From Pseudomonadota bacterium (GTDB lineage Bacteria > Pseudomonadota > Alphaproteobacteria > Rhizobiales > Xanthobacteraceae): DNA of 64,000 nt. Shown here piece after piece: positions 9,490 through 20,126 of the stretch. Position 1 is the stretch's first letter. The number at the start of each line of letters is the position of its first letter. The DNA is taken from NCBI GenBank assembly GCA_023451825.1, contig JAEXYA010000065.1, positions 20,391 to 84,390 of the forward strand, in the 5' to 3' direction. The position numbers were made by a program, and so were the translations under genes. Under the pieces are notes generated by a model. That model saw only the letters and a list, made by a program, of their open reading frames with translations. It did not search any database and was not told where the DNA came from.

Positions 9490-12400
9490 ACGGATTCCTT
9501 CGGCTCCCCGTTCAAGATACGCAACAGACCGGCCAGCGGCACGCGCAGCCAATCCGGGCGATGCGCGAGTTCATATTCGATCTCGTAGAAGGCCTTCTCG
9601 ATCAGGAAGAATTTGAGCATGTCGTCGGCCGACTTGGCATCGGCCGGCCACAGCCGCTTGTCGGTCATGGCCTCGCGATAGGCCTCGACGAAAGCATCGA
9701 TGGCGCGGTCGCGCCACGAGGTGAGCGCGTTGGCAAGCTTGCCATTCTCATCCGGCGCGATTTGTTCGGCGCGCTCGAGGGCGGCGGTCGCCGAATAGTC
9801 GATCGAGCGGATCAGGCCGGCGACATCGCGGGCGGCTGGCGCCTTGCGGCGGCGATCTTCGATGGAGCGGCGCGGCTCGCCTTCGAAATCGATGATGAAG
9901 ATGTCATCCTTGACGATCAGCATCTGCCCGAGATGGAAGTCGCCGTGATGGCGGATTTTCAGCCCGTCGATCTTGTCCGGCAGCAGGCCATTGAGCGTGT
10001 CGCGCAGATTGTTGCGCAGTGCCAGCACCGCGTCGATCAAGCCGCGATCGCCATCGCGCGCGGCGTTGCGGCGCTGGGCGAGGAGGCTGAACACCGGCTC
10101 GGCGCGGGTGACGATTTCGTCGGTCCACACGCGGATGTCGTTGTCCGTCGTCGGCTCCGGCTTGAAGTCGGCGATGTCGTCGCGGCTCGCCAGTGCGATC
10201 TGCATTTCGGCGACGCGCAGGCCCGTCTGGGTCATGTAGCGAAGATAGGCGATCTGGTCTTCGCTCATCTCGTGATGGGTGTCGGCCGCGATCAGCCGTT
10301 CTTTCTCGACAAAGCGATCGAGATAGCCGGAGGAGACCGTCCAGGCATCGCCTTGGTTCTGCACGAAGGCATGGACGATGGAGACGGCGCTGCGCTGGTC
10401 GCCTTCGATCAGCTCGACACTGCCGAGCAGAGCCGGCGTATTGGCGAAGCCGGCGATCTCGGTGAGGAAGTGGCCGACCTCGATCTCCGGATTGATGCCG
10501 GTCTGCAGCTTGCGATAGATCTTCACCACATAGTCGCTATCGACCAGAGCCGTCGAGTTCGACTGCTCGGTCTCGACCGCGCGGATATTTTCCAGCTTGT
10601 GCTGCGGCTTGTCGGTCAGCTTCTTGGTCGGACGGAATTCGAGCGTCATGCCCTCGACTTCCTCGACCGTCACCGAATTGCGCAGGTTGTACAGCAGCAG
10701 CGAAATGAAGATCTCGTCGGTGGCGACATCCAGCAGCGTGCCTTCGCGCGCGCCCTGGCGCACCGCGGCGAACGCTTTCGGATTGTAGCGGTCGCGATCG
10801 AAGCGCACCCAGTCGATCTGCATCGGCAGCACATAGCGGGATTTTGTGCCGCGCTGGGTGGTTTCGAAGAACACCAGCCATGGCCGGTTGTCGCCGACCA
10901 GGCAGAACGGCGTGGCGGATGTCAGCGCCGGCTGGATCGCCTTGGCATTGCGTTCCGGATACCAGCGCGAGCGCGACAGGAAGCCGGGCAGGACATCATG
11001 CTCGAACACGCCGCGGGTGCGCGCCAGCGTCATCCATGTGGAGCCGAGCGGCACCACCAGCGTCTCGAATTCCGGGACCACGGATGGCTGCGAATGTTCG
11101 GAAACGTCGCGCTTCTCGAGCTGGAACCAGTAGAAGCCGTAGGGCGCGAGCGTCACCATATAGGGCAGTTCGCCGATCGGCGGAAATTTGGTGCGGCCGA
11201 GCATTTCCAGCGGCACGCGTTCCTTCCACGGCGACAGATCGAGCTCGGTCGCTTGTGCTGCGCGCGACAGGTTAGCAACGCAGAGGATCACCTCGTCGCC
11301 ATATTGGCGCACATAGCACAGCACCGAGCGGTTTTCGGGGCGGATGAAGGTCATCGTCCCGCGGCCAAAGGCCAGTGTCGACTTGCGGACGGCGATCAGC
11401 CGCTTGGTCGCCGACAGCAGCGACGACAGGCTGCGCGACTGCGCTTCCACATTCACCGATTCATAGCCGTAGATCGGATCCATGATCGGCGGCGCATAGA
11501 GACGCGCGGGGTCGGCGCGGGAGAAGCCGCCGTTCCGATCGGGCGCCCACTGCATCGGTGTGCGCACGCCATTGCGGTCGCCGAGATAGATGTTGTCACC
11601 CATGCCGATCTCGTCGCCGTAATAGATGATCGGCGTGCCCGGGAAGGACAGCAACAGCGAGTCCAGCAGTTCGATCTTGCGGCGGTCATTGTCCATCAGC
11701 GGCGCAAGGCGGCGGCGGATGCCGACATTGATGCGCGCGCGCGGATCATTGGCATAGGTCGACCACAGATAATCGCGCTCGACGTCGGTGACCATTTCCA
11801 GCGTCAGCTCGTCATGATTGCGCAGGAACATGGCCCACTGGCAGTTGTCCGGGATGTCCGGCGTCTGCCGCATGATGTCGGTGATCGGGAAACGGTCTTC
11901 CTGCGCCAGCGCCATATAGATGCGCGGCATTAGCGGGAAGTGATAGGCCATATGGCATTCGTCACTGTCGCCGAAATATTCCTGCACGTCTTCCGGCCAT
12001 TGATTGGCCTCGGCGAGCAGCAGGCGGCCCGGCGCATAGGCGTCGAGTTCGGCACGCAGATGCTTGATGACCTTATGGGTCTCCGGCAGGTTTTCGTTAT
12101 TGGTGCCGTCACGCTCGATCAGATAGGGGATCGCGTCCAGACGGAAGCCGTCCACGCCGGCATCGAGCCAGCGCTTCATCACCTGCACCACCGCGCTGAG
12201 CACGCGCGGATTGTCGAAATTCAGGTCGGGCTGATGCGAGAAGAAGCGGTGCCAGTAATAGGCCTTGGCTTCCGGATCCCACGTCCAGTTGGATTTCTCG
12301 GTGTCTGTGAAGATGATGCGGGTGCCGTCATATTTCTGATCGGTGTCGCTCCACACATACCAGTCGCGCGCCGATGAGCCGGCAGGACTGCGACGCGCGC

Positions 12401-12794
12401 GCTTGAACCAGTCGTGCTGGTCCGACGTGTGATTGATGACCAGCTCGGTAATGACGCGCAGGCCGCGGCGCTTGGCTTCGTGGATGAAGCGCTTGAAGTC
12501 TTTCATCGTGCCGAAGTCTGGATGAATCGAGCCGTAGTCGGCGATATCATAGCCATCGTCGCGGCCGGGCGAGGGATAGAACGGCATCAGCCAGATGGTG
12601 GTGACGCCGAGCTCCTGCAGATAATCGAGCTTCTCGGTGAGGCCCGCGAAATCGCCGATGCCGTCATTGTTGCTGTCCGCGAATGTCTTCACGTGCAGCT
12701 GATAGATGATCGCGTCCTTGTACCAGAGCGGATCGGCCACATTGTCCGGTTGCGCCACGTCGGTCTTCGATTTGATGTCAGTCATCACGTTCAT
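9486..12794 (-). CDS. treS: Trehalose synthase / maltokinase fusion (TreS-Mak)
   Basis: About 1102 residues from the ATG at 12794 (a second ATG three codons on, 12785, is possible). Residues 1 to about 550 are GH13 Tre[44 protein letters not shown] (nucleophile), [12 protein letters not shown] and FLRNHDEL. The rest is the Pep2/maltokinase domain, with [11 protein letters not shown] and [10 protein letters not shown] as the kinase catalytic and metal-binding loops. It interconverts trehalose and maltose and phosphorylates maltose to maltose-1-phosphate, the GlgE substrate. The stop overlaps the glgB start. Such fusions are known in other bacteria. Confidence 0.93.
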   Translation of the reverse strand: MNVMTDIKSKTDVAQPDNVADPLWYKDAIIYQLHVKTFADSNNDGIGDFAGLTEKLDYLQELGVTTIWLMPFYPSPGRDDGYDIADYGSIHPDFGTMKDFKRFIHEAKRRGLRVITELVINHTSDQHDWFKRARRSPAGSSARDWYVWSDTDQKYDGTRIIFTDTEKSNWTWDPEAKAYYWHRFFSHQPDLNFDNPRVLSAVVQVMKRWLDAGVDGFRLDAIPYLIERDGTNNENLPETHKVIKHLRAELDAYAPGRLLLAEANQWPEDVQEYFGDSDECHMAYHFPLMPRIYMALAQEDRFPITDIMRQTPDIPDNCQWAMFLRNHDELTLEMVTDVERDYLWSTYANDPRARINVGIRRRLAPLMDNDRRKIELLDSLLLSFPGTPIIYYGDEIGMGDNIYLGDRNGVRTPMQWAPDRNGGFSRADPARLYAPPIMDPIYGYESVNVEAQSRSLSSLLSATKRLIAVRKSTLAFGRGTMTFIRPENRSVLCYVRQYGDEVILCVANLSRAAQATELDLSPWKERVPLEMLGRTKFPPIGELPYMVTLAPYGFYWFQLEKRDVSEHSQPSVVPEFETLVVPLGSTWMTLARTRGVFEHDVLPGFLSRSRWYPERNAKAIQPALTSATPFCLVGDNRPWLVFFETTQRGTKSRYVLPMQIDWVRFDRDRYNPKAFAAVRQGAREGTLLDVATDEIFISLLLYNLRNSVTVEEVEGMTLEFRPTKKLTDKPQHKLENIRAVETEQSNSTALVDSDYVVKIYRKLQTGINPEIEVGHFLTEIAGFANTPALLGSVELIEGDQRSAVSIVHAFVQNQGDAWTVSSGYLDRFVEKERLIAADTHHEMSEDQIAYLRYMTQTGLRVAEMQIALASRDDIADFKPEPTTDNDIRVWTDEIVTRAEPVFSLLAQRRNAARDGDRGLIDAVLALRNNLRDTLNGLLPDKIDGLKIRHHGDFHLGQMLIVKDDIFIIDFEGEPRRSIEDRRRKAPAARDVAGLIRSIDYSATAALERAEQIAPDENGKLANALTSWRDRAIDAFVEAYREAMTDKRLWPADAKSADDMLKFFLIEKAFYEIEYELAHRPDWLRVPLAGLLRILNGEPKESV

Positions 12795-12805
12795 TACGGG
12801 CGCTT

Positions 12806-14758
12806 TCAGGCGAGGCAGCGGAACAGGGCGGCGGGGTCGCGTTGCGGATCGATGCGCAGGCGGATGCCGCCCCATTCGACGCCGTGGCGTTCACCAGTGA
12901 TGATGTTTTCGACAGCCGCGACATTGCGCTTCTCGCCATCGACGAGGACTTGCGTGTCGATGGGCAGCCAGAACTCATAAGCCTCGCGCGCGATCGCGAT
13001 GGCGCCGGCTACCGTATTGGTGCCGTCCACCGACGTCTTCACGAAGCCGATGATGTTGTCGTTCTCGACGGGCATGAAACGCAGGTTGGAGATCTGTTGC
13101 AGCGCCGAATTGGCGCGGCGGGCAAAGTTCAGCGCCGTAATATACGGGATGATGTTGCCTGGCTTGTGCCAGTCGCGGGTTTTGATCTCGTATTTCTCGC
13201 TGTCGAGATATTCTTCCTTGCTGGGAATGGCTTCGTGTTCGAGCAGCTCGAAGCCATTATAGACGCCGTAGACAGACGACAGCACGGCAGCCAAGGCCAC
13301 GCGCGACTTGAACATCCACTGCTCCCCCGATTGCAGGTGATAGGGCAGGATGTCCGGTGTGTTGACGAAGAAATTCGGTCGATAATATTCGCGTTCGGGA
13401 TAAGAGCACAGCTCGTTGAGATATTGCTCGATCTCCCACTTGGCGGTGCGCCAGGTGAAGTAAGTGTAGCTCTGCGAGAAGCCGAGTTTTGCGAGGCCCT
13501 TCATCAGCTTCGGCCGCGTGAAGGCTTCCGCGAGGAACAGCGCATCCGGGTGCTTCAGTTGCACCTCATGGATCGCCCATTCCCAGAACCGCAACGGCTT
13601 GGTGTGCGGATTGTCGATGCGGAAGATCTTGACGCCCTGATCGCACCAATAGAGCAGCATGTCGCGCAGCGCATTCCACAGCGAGCCGGCGTCGTCGCAG
13701 GTGAAGTCGGGGTTATGGATGTCCTGATACTTCTTCGGCGGGTTTTCCGCATATTTCATCGAGCCGTCCGGCCGGCGCTTGAACCAGTCCGGATGCTCCT
13801 TGATCCAGGGATGGTCTGGCGAGCACTGGACGGCGACGTCGATGGCGACTTCCATGTCGTGCTGCTTGCACGCCGCGATCACGGCATGAAAATCCTCCAG
13901 CGTGCCGAGATCGGGATGGATGGCGTCATGGCCGCCTTCCTTGCCGCCGATAGCATAGGGGCTGCCGACATCGCCGGGCTCGGCGGTGAGCGCGTTGTTC
14001 TTGCCCTTGCGATTGGTCTCGCCGATGGGGTGGATGGGCGTGAAATACAGCACGTCAAAGCCCATGGCCGCGATTTCCGGCAGGCGTGCGATGCAGTCGC
14101 GGAACGTGCCGTGTTGGCCCGGCACCTTGCTCTGGCTGCGCGGGATCATCTCATACCAGGCGCCATTGCGGGCGCGCTCGCGGTCGATCATCAGCGGCAG
14201 CAGCGCGGAGCGCGTGAGGTCCGGGCGCGGCTGCGCTTCCGCCATGGCCTCGCGCAGTTTTGGCGAGCGCAGCGGTTCGGTTTCGCCGGTCTGCAGATAA
14301 GCTTCGCATTGCTTGACGATGAAAGCCGACGCCTCCTCTCCGCCATTCTGGGCCTTGGTCATCAGCCCGGCGCCTTCCAGCGCGTCGAGGGTGACATCCT
14401 GTCCGGCCTTGAGCTTCAGGTCGAAGCCGTGGCGCCAGGTGGCGAATTCGTCGGTCCAGGCCTCGATGGCATAAACGTAACGACCAATTCCGTTCGGCGT
14501 GAATGTGCCATGCCAGCGGTCATTGACATCCATGGTCATGGGCGCGCGCTGCCAGTCACGGTCCTGCTCGCGGCGCCAGACAATCGCGGCATCGATGATC
14601 TCGTGCCCGTCGCGATAGATATCCGCCCAGACCTCGATGACCTCGCCTTGAATGCGTTTGACCGGGAAGCGACCGCCATCGATGATGGGGTAGATGTCCT
14701 CGATATGGAACGCGCCGCTCATGGCGGTGCTTGCAGTGGTCTGGGATGTTCTGTTCAC
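12806..14758 (-). CDS. glgE: Alpha-1,4-glucan:maltose-1-phosphate maltosyltransferase
   Basis: 650 residues. It adds maltosyl units from maltose-1-phosphate to alpha-1,4-glucans. An N-terminal DUF3416-type beta domain (about 1-120) is followed by the GH13_3 barrel: [52 protein letters not shown] (nucleophile Asp) and [10 protein letters not shown] (acid Glu). First gene of the six-gene operon. The annotated start is GTG with no clear ribosome site; the ATG at 14722 ([13 protein letters not shown]) is a credible alternative. The divergent spacer upstream carries EcfG-like promoter elements. Confidence 0.93.
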   Translation of the reverse strand: MNRTSQTTASTAMSGAFHIEDIYPIIDGGRFPVKRIQGEVIEVWADIYRDGHEIIDAAIVWRREQDRDWQRAPMTMDVNDRWHGTFTPNGIGRYVYAIEAWTDEFATWRHGFDLKLKAGQDVTLDALEGAGLMTKAQNGGEEASAFIVKQCEAYLQTGETEPLRSPKLREAMAEAQPRPDLTRSALLPLMIDRERARNGAWYEMIPRSQSKVPGQHGTFRDCIARLPEIAAMGFDVLYFTPIHPIGETNRKGKNNALTAEPGDVGSPYAIGGKEGGHDAIHPDLGTLEDFHAVIAACKQHDMEVAIDVAVQCSPDHPWIKEHPDWFKRRPDGSMKYAENPPKKYQDIHNPDFTCDDAGSLWNALRDMLLYWCDQGVKIFRIDNPHTKPLRFWEWAIHEVQLKHPDALFLAEAFTRPKLMKGLAKLGFSQSYTYFTWRTAKWEIEQYLNELCSYPEREYYRPNFFVNTPDILPYHLQSGEQWMFKSRVALAAVLSSVYGVYNGFELLEHEAIPSKEEYLDSEKYEIKTRDWHKPGNIIPYITALNFARRANSALQQISNLRFMPVENDNIIGFVKTSVDGTNTVAGAIAIAREAYEFWLPIDTQVLVDGEKRNVAAVENIITGERHGVEWGGIRLRIDPQRDPAALFRCLA

Positions 14759-14823
14759 GGTGATGCCATCAACAAGAGGGATGTCTGCGCCCGTGTGGAG
14801 ACAAGACGCTGCAATCTTATAAG

Positions 14824-14849
14824 AAGCTTCGTGACAGGGGTTTGGTTCC
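14824..14849 (-). promoter_or_regulatory. Possible EcfG-like promoter for the glgE operon
   Basis: On the minus strand GGAAC (14845-14849) is followed after 17 bases by GCTT (14824-14827), an imperfect match to the CGTT -10. Its -35 forms an inverted repeat with the -35 of the plus-strand promoter (GGTTCC-CTAT-GGAACC). About 65 bases upstream of the glgE start. Weaker than the malQ-side copy. Confidence 0.35.
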
Positions 14850-14853
14850 CTAT

Positions 14854-14878
14854 GGAACCGAGCTTAAGTCAATGCGTT
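14854..14878 (+). promoter_or_regulatory. EcfG-type general-stress promoter upstream of malQ
   Basis: GGAAC (14854-14858), a 16-base spacer, then CGTT (14875-14878): a perfect match to the alphaproteobacterial EcfG promoter signature. About 90 bases upstream of malQ in the divergent spacer with glgE. It suggests that alpha-glucan/trehalose metabolism is induced under general stress, as known for trehalose genes in related rhizobia. Confidence 0.65.
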
Positions 14879-14968
14879 GAAACTCGGCTATCCTCTTCCG
14901 TAACCTCCTGAAATCCCGCAACAACTTGCGATTGCTCCGTGGTTGTTGCCCTGCAAAGCGCGTGCCGA

Positions 14969-16915
14969 ATGGACCTCTTCGCCAAAGCCGCCGAACTCGG
15001 CATTCAGACCGGTTTTCACGACGGGCAGGGGCAGTGGCATACCACTGACGCCGCCGCGCTCGAGATCATCCTCAATGCCCTGCCGGTGCGTGCGCCGCGC
15101 CGTTTTCTCGATCAGGTGGTCGCGTTGCGGGCCGGCGAGGGTGGGCGCACAACGCTGACCGAAGCGGCGACGTCGCCGCTGAAATGGGAGGCCTGGGACG
15201 GCGACCAGATGATTGCCGAGGGCTCGGCCAATGGCCGAGAGATCGCCTGGCCGGCCGATCTGCCGGTCGGCGTGCATCGACTGCGCCTCGCGGACGCCTC
15301 GCTCTACTCGGAAGAAGCTGCCCTGGTCGTGGCGCCCGGCAAGGCCTATGCCGGGACATTCGACCGCAGCTGGATCATCGCCGTCCAGCTCTACGGCCTG
15401 CGCTCGGAGCGCAACTGGGGCATCGGCGATTTCACCGATCTGCAGAACCTGATCCGTGTCGGGGCCAGCCTCGGCGCTGGCGGTGTCGGCCTCAATCCGC
15501 TGCATGCGCTGTTTGACGATCGGCCGGCCGAATGCAGCCCGTATTCGCCAAACAGCCGGTTGTTCCTCAATCCGCTCTTTATCGACGTCGAGGCGCTGCC
15601 GGAATTCACCGGCGCGGCCGACAGTGAACTGGCGCCGCTGCGGCGTTCGGCTCTGGTCGATTACCCCGCCGTTTCCGCTGCGAAATGGCGCGCATTGCGG
15701 GCGGCCTTCGAGGAGTTTCAGTCTAAACCGAAATCCCCGCGCCAAGCCGCCCTCAAGGCCTTCCGTGCCGAACGTGCACCTTTGCTGACGCGCTTCGCCT
15801 GCTTCGAAGTCCTGCGCCATCGCTACAAGACGGCGTGGTGGGACTGGTCCAGAGAATGGCAGCATCCGGACGATGCGCGATGTGCCGAATTATGCGCAGG
15901 GCCTGATGGCGCCGACGTCGCCTTCATCGAATATGTGCAGTGGAATGCGGACCTGCAGCTGAAGGCGTGTTTCGATCTCACCAATGAATTGAAGATGCCG
16001 GTCGGCCTCTATCTCGACGTCGCGGTCGGTGTGCAGGCCGGCGGCTTCGATGCGTGGAATGAGCAGGTCGCGATCTCGCGGCATCTCTCCGTCGGTGCGC
16101 CGCCAGATGCGCTGCAGCCCGCCGGCCAGAACTGGGGCCTAGCCGGCTTCAATGCGGCCGGCCTCGAAGTGCAAGGCTTTGCGCCGTTCAAGGATATGCT
16201 GCGCGCCTCCATGCGCTATGCCGGCGCGATCCGGCTCGATCACGTGCTCGGACTCAATCGTCTCTATGTCGTGCCGCACGGCTATCGGCCGAACAATGGC
16301 GCCTATGTCAAAATGCCGCTGGAAGCGCTGCTTGCCGTCACGGCGCAGGAAAGTGTCGAGAATAACTGCGTTGTCATCGGCGAGGATCTCGGCACCGTGC
16401 CGGAGGGATTCCGCGATCATCTCGCCGCATGGGGCATTTGGTCGTATCTGGTCATGATGTTCGAGCGCGACGATCGCTATGCCTTCCGCGGCATCGATTA
16501 CTACGCGCCGAATGCTCTGGTGACCTTCAATACCCATGACCTGCCGACCTATAGCGGCTGGCGCAGCTACCATGATCTCCAGCTGAAACGCTCGCTCGGC
16601 ATCGATCCCGGCGAAAGCGACGATGCGCGCCGCTACGCCATCGAGATGCTCGATGAAGCGCTGCGACGGAATGGCATCGAGCGGACGGATTTCTTCGGCG
16701 TCGCTCACTTTCTCGCGCGTACGCGAACCCGGATCGAGGCCATTGCGTTGGAAGATCTGCTTGGCGTCAACGATCAACCGAATATCCCCGGCACCATCGA
16801 CGAGCATCCGAACTGGCGGCAGCGGCTGCCGGCCACGGTGGAGACGATGGCCTCATCGATCGATCGCGACGCACTACGCATGGCAACCGCGGACAGGAGC
16901 GCGTCCGCATCGTAA
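14969..16915 (+). CDS. malQ: 4-alpha-glucanotransferase (amylomaltase)
   Basis: About 648 residues from the ATG at 14969 (MDLFAKAAELGIQTGF); the frame also offers a GTG at 14939, but neither start has a clear ribosome site and the shorter one fits the family. GH77: IRLDHVLGLNRLYVVPHG (nucleophile Asp), VIGEDLGTVPEGFRD (acid Glu) and TFNTHDLPTY. It disproportionates maltodextrins, linking maltose and longer chains. It runs divergently from glgE and 24 bases before the GH15 gene, with which it probably forms an operon driven by the EcfG-type promoter. Confidence 0.93.
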   Translation: MDLFAKAAELGIQTGFHDGQGQWHTTDAAALEIILNALPVRAPRRFLDQVVALRAGEGGRTTLTEAATSPLKWEAWDGDQMIAEGSANGREIAWPADLPVGVHRLRLADASLYSEEAALVVAPGKAYAGTFDRSWIIAVQLYGLRSERNWGIGDFTDLQNLIRVGASLGAGGVGLNPLHALFDDRPAECSPYSPNSRLFLNPLFIDVEALPEFTGAADSELAPLRRSALVDYPAVSAAKWRALRAAFEEFQSKPKSPRQAALKAFRAERAPLLTRFACFEVLRHRYKTAWWDWSREWQHPDDARCAELCAGPDGADVAFIEYVQWNADLQLKACFDLTNELKMPVGLYLDVAVGVQAGGFDAWNEQVAISRHLSVGAPPDALQPAGQNWGLAGFNAAGLEVQGFAPFKDMLRASMRYAGAIRLDHVLGLNRLYVVPHGYRPNNGAYVKMPLEALLAVTAQESVENNCVVIGEDLGTVPEGFRDHLAAWGIWSYLVMMFERDDRYAFRGIDYYAPNALVTFNTHDLPTYSGWRSYHDLQLKRSLGIDPGESDDARRYAIEMLDEALRRNGIERTDFFGVAHFLARTRTRIEAIALEDLLGVNDQPNIPGTIDEHPNWRQRLPATVETMASSIDRDALRMATADRSASAS

Positions 16916-16939
16916 ATTCGATCAGATGGCGGAGAGACA

Positions 16940-18739
16940 TTGTACAGCAATATCGAAGACTACGCTCTGATCGGCGATTGTGAGACCGCCGCTCTCGTCA
17001 ACCGCAATGGCTCGATCGACTGGCTGTGCTGGCCGGCCTTCGATTCCGATGCATGTTTCACGGCCTTGCTGGGTACCAAGGATCACGGCCGCTGGCAGAT
17101 CGCGCCGGCTGGTCCGATCAAGTCGTGCAAGCGGCGCTACCGCGGCGACTCGCTCATCCTCGAAACAACGCTGGAAACCGATGACGGCGCCATTACGCTG
17201 ATCGATTTCATGCCACCGCGCGGCGCCGCCTCCGACGTCGTGCGGATCGTCCGCGGTGATCGCGGCACGGTGAAAGTGCGGATGGAGCTGATTATCCGCT
17301 TCGGTTTCGGCGCGGCCATTCCCTGGGTGAAGCGCGACGAGGATGGTGCCGTGCTCGCCATCTGCGGACCCGACATGACGGTGCTGCATACGCCTGTAGA
17401 GACCCATGGCGAGAACCTCACCACGGTCGCGAAATTCGAGGTCAAGGCAGGCGACAGCGTTCCATTCGTCCTGACCTATGGACCGTCCCATCAGAAAGTG
17501 CCGGCGCCGATCAATGTCGATCATGCGCTGAGGGACACCGAGGAATTCTGGAAAGAATGGAGTAGCCGCTGCACCTACAAGGGCGAGCATCGCGATCTCG
17601 TGATGCGCTCGTTGATCACGCTGAAAGCGCTGATCTATGCGCCGTCCGGCGGCATCGTGGCGGCGCCGACGACATCGCTGCCTGAAAAACTCGGCGGTAG
17701 CAGGAATTGGGACTATCGCTTCTGCTGGCTGCGTGATGCCACGTTCACATTGCTGGTGCTGATGAACAGCGGATACACCGATGAAGCCCGCGCCTGGCAT
17801 CGCTGGCTGCTGCGCGCGGTGGCTGGCTCACCATCTGAAATGCAGATCATGTATGGCATTATGGGCCAACGCCGTTTGCTGGAATGGGAGGCCGACTGGC
17901 TGCCCGGTTATGGCGGCGCGCTGCCGGTCCGCGTCGGCAACGCCGCCCATGCGCAACTGCAGCTCGATGTCTATGGCGAGCTGATCGATGCCTTCCACCA
18001 GACGCGTGTCGCCAAGCTTGATCTTGAGGATGGCACCTGGGCAGTGGAATGCGAGATCCTGGAGCACGTGGCACAGGTCTGGGACAAGCCCGACCATGGC
18101 ATCTGGGAGCGCCGCGGTCCCGGCAAGCACTATGTTCTGTCCAAGGTCGGCTGCTGGGTGGCCTTCGATCGCGCGATCAAGAGCGCCGAAGGTTTTAATC
18201 TCGAAGGGCCGATCGATCGATGGAAAGAGCTGCGCGACCAGATCCATCGCGATATCTGCGAGAAGGGCTTTGATCCCCGCGAAAACACGTTTGTGGAGTC
18301 GTATGGGTCCGACGTCCTCGACGGCGCGATCCTGCTGCTGCCGCTGCTCGGCTTCCTCCCCTGCGACGATCCCCGCGTCATCGGCACCATCGCAGCGGTG
18401 GAGAAATATCTGATGCGCGACGGTTTTGTGTTGCGCCATGATCCGCGCGAGGTCACCGGGGAAATACAGCCCGCGGAGGGGGCCTTCCTGGCTTGCAGTC
18501 TCTGGCTCGCCGAATGCTATATCAAGATCGGTGAGGTCGCGAAGGCGGAGGACATGTTCAACCGTGTGGTGGCGATTGCGAATGATGTCGGGCTGATCGC
18601 GGAGGAGTACGATCCATCGGTAAAACGCCAGACCGGAAATTTCCCGCAGGCCTTGACGCATATCGCGTTGATTGCCGTGGCGCACAATCTGGCGAGTGTG
18701 AAGCAGCCGCAGGAGAAGAAGGTGGAGAGGGCGAAGTGA
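16940..18739 (+). CDS. Glycoside hydrolase family 15 protein (glucoamylase/trehalase type)
   Basis: 599 residues. It starts with MYSNIEDYALIGDCETAALV, the usual N-terminus of bacterial GH15 proteins, followed by a beta-sandwich and an (alpha/alpha)6 barrel containing SRNWDYRFCWLRDATFTL and EWEADWLPGYGGALPVRVGN. No signal peptide, so it acts in the cytosol. GH15 members of this subtype include glucoamylases, glucodextranases and the mycobacterial trehalase, so it may release glucose from trehalose or maltodextrins. The start codon is TTG with GGAGAG six bases upstream; no ATG is nearby. Convergent with the HAD gene across a hairpin. Confidence 0.85.
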   Translation: MYSNIEDYALIGDCETAALVNRNGSIDWLCWPAFDSDACFTALLGTKDHGRWQIAPAGPIKSCKRRYRGDSLILETTLETDDGAITLIDFMPPRGAASDVVRIVRGDRGTVKVRMELIIRFGFGAAIPWVKRDEDGAVLAICGPDMTVLHTPVETHGENLTTVAKFEVKAGDSVPFVLTYGPSHQKVPAPINVDHALRDTEEFWKEWSSRCTYKGEHRDLVMRSLITLKALIYAPSGGIVAAPTTSLPEKLGGSRNWDYRFCWLRDATFTLLVLMNSGYTDEARAWHRWLLRAVAGSPSEMQIMYGIMGQRRLLEWEADWLPGYGGALPVRVGNAAHAQLQLDVYGELIDAFHQTRVAKLDLEDGTWAVECEILEHVAQVWDKPDHGIWERRGPGKHYVLSKVGCWVAFDRAIKSAEGFNLEGPIDRWKELRDQIHRDICEKGFDPRENTFVESYGSDVLDGAILLLPLLGFLPCDDPRVIGTIAAVEKYLMRDGFVLRHDPREVTGEIQPAEGAFLACSLWLAECYIKIGEVAKAEDMFNRVVAIANDVGLIAEEYDPSVKRQTGNFPQALTHIALIAVAHNLASVKQPQEKKVERAK

Positions 18740-18747
18740 TGTCTTAT

Positions 18748-18783
18748 CCCTCCCCAAGCGGCGCAGCCGCGCCGTGGGGAGGG
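18748..18783. repeat. GGGGAGGG-type palindromic repeat between convergent genes
   Basis: A 9-bp perfect arm (CCCTCCCCA / TGGGGAGGG) with a nested GC-rich inner stem. It belongs to the family also at 34777-34931 and 56838-57006. Placed between the convergent GH15 and HAD genes, it may act as a bidirectional terminator. Confidence 0.6.
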
Positions 18784-18789
18784 AGACCA

Positions 18790-19602
18790 TCAGCCTTCCG
18801 CATTCCTCTTCAAAATCATCTCCACCGCGCCGGCAAATCCCTCGTCCTCATTCGAGCTTGTCACCGCGCTTGCTTTTCCTTTCACGAAGTCGCTCGCATT
18901 CCCCATCGCCACGGAGAATCCGGCCACTTCGAACATCGGCAGATCATTCCGCATATCGCCCACCGTCGCGATCGCCTCGAGCGGAATGCCCAGCCGTTCC
19001 GCCATGGCTTTGACAAAAGTGCCCTTGCTCTGCGCAGGCGGCGTCACGTCGAGATAATAGTTCTGCGAGCGCACCGCGACGGCGCTGTTGCCCAGCACTT
19101 GCTGCATCTCCGCCTCGCAGCGCTCCAGCAACGGGAAATCCGAACTCGCGCCGACGATCTTGCAGGCTTTTGCCAGATACGGGGTGAAGTCCTCGACCAT
19201 CAGGGGCGCATGCTGGATCGTGTCGCGCTCATGCGGCACATATTTGCCGTCGTCGCGCTTGATCACCCAATCGTCATTGGTGAAAATCCAGACATCGACA
19301 CCGTATTTGTCGAGTACCGCGATGCTCTTGGCTGCAGCGGCTTCGCCGATCAGGTGCTGCGTGATCGGCTTCAGGTCGCCATCGACGATCGAGCTACCAT
19401 TGAATGGCCCGATCGGCAGCGTGATCCCGAGCGGATCAATCAGGAAGCGCATGCCGACCGGCGGACGGCTCGATGTGATGGTGAAGCCGATGCCGTTGTC
19501 TTCCAGTCGCTTGACGGCGGCTTTGGCCTTGTCGGTCAGTCGCTTGTCATGGGTGACCAGCGTGCCGTCCACGTCTGACACGACAAGTGCGATCTTGGTC
19601 AT
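18790..19602 (-). CDS. Cof-type HAD-IIB family phosphatase
   Basis: 270 residues. The HAD motifs are VSDVDGTLVT (nucleophile and acid Asp) near the N-terminus and TVGDMRNDLPMF (GDxxND, motif IV) near residue 210; the C2-type cap lies between. This family dephosphorylates sugar phosphates and related small molecules; the substrate is not predictable from sequence. It follows gntK by 11 bases and is probably the last gene of the pgl-gntK-HAD unit, so a sugar or sugar-acid phosphate is likely. Confidence 0.85.
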   Translation of the reverse strand: MTKIALVVSDVDGTLVTHDKRLTDKAKAAVKRLEDNGIGFTITSSRPPVGMRFLIDPLGITLPIGPFNGSSIVDGDLKPITQHLIGEAAAAKSIAVLDKYGVDVWIFTNDDWVIKRDDGKYVPHERDTIQHAPLMVEDFTPYLAKACKIVGASSDFPLLERCEAEMQQVLGNSAVAVRSQNYYLDVTPPAQSKGTFVKAMAERLGIPLEAIATVGDMRNDLPMFEVAGFSVAMGNASDFVKGKASAVTSSNEDEGFAGAVEMILKRNAEG

Positions 19603-19613
19603 GATGCGATCCT

Positions 19614-20126
19614 TCAGGTCGGCAGTTGCTTGGCGATGGCGTCCACGATGCCATCGATATCGTCGTCGATGGACACGGCGATGACGCGCTCATCGGGACC
19701 GGGCACTTCGAGCGTCTTGAACTGGCTGTCGAGCAGCGACGGCGGCATGAAATGGTTTGTTCGCGCTGCCATGCGCCTAGCGATCAACTCTTTCGAGCCG
19801 TCGAGATAAATAATGCGAATATCGTGCCGGCCATGGACCAACAGCTCCCTGTAAACGCGTTTCAGCGCCGAACAGGCGACAACGAGTTTGCCGTCATCGG
19901 CCGTGACGCGATCGATCTCGTCGGCAATGCTCTGCAGCCAGGGCCAGCGATCTTCATCGGTGAGTGCTTTGCCGGCACGCTGCTTTTCCACATTCGCAGG
20001 CGGATGAAAATCATCGCCATCGGCGAAGCGCCAGCCAAGACGGTCGGCCAGTGCCTTGCCGATCGAGCTCTTGCCCGAACTCGAGACGCCCATGACGATG
20101 AGGGCATTGGGCGCAGGTTCAGACAC
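19614..20126 (-). CDS. gntK: Gluconokinase, carbohydrate kinase of the GntK/thermoresistant type
   Basis: 170 residues from a GTG start at 20126. A GGAGGG ribosome site five bases upstream decides this start, although the frame extends further. P-loop GVSSSGKSSIG near residue 12, then DGDDFHPPANVEK and VVACSALKRVYRELL, the GntK signatures. It phosphorylates gluconate to 6-phosphogluconate. It overlaps the end of pgl by eight bases, so gluconate entry and gluconolactonase are co-expressed with the pentose-phosphate genes. Confidence 0.9.
   Translation of the reverse strand: MSEPAPNALIVMGVSSSGKSSIGKALADRLGWRFADGDDFHPPANVEKQRAGKALTDEDRWPWLQSIADEIDRVTADDGKLVVACSALKRVYRELLVHGRHDIRIIYLDGSKELIARRMAARTNHFMPPSLLDSQFKTLEVPGPDERVIAVSIDDDIDGIVDAIAKQLPT

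Noticed and set aside
9561..14911. Two very long open frames (790 and 689 codons) antisense to treS and glgE
   Set aside because: Shadows of confirmed genes; the translated sequences are rich in Arg/His/Gln and show no known domain.
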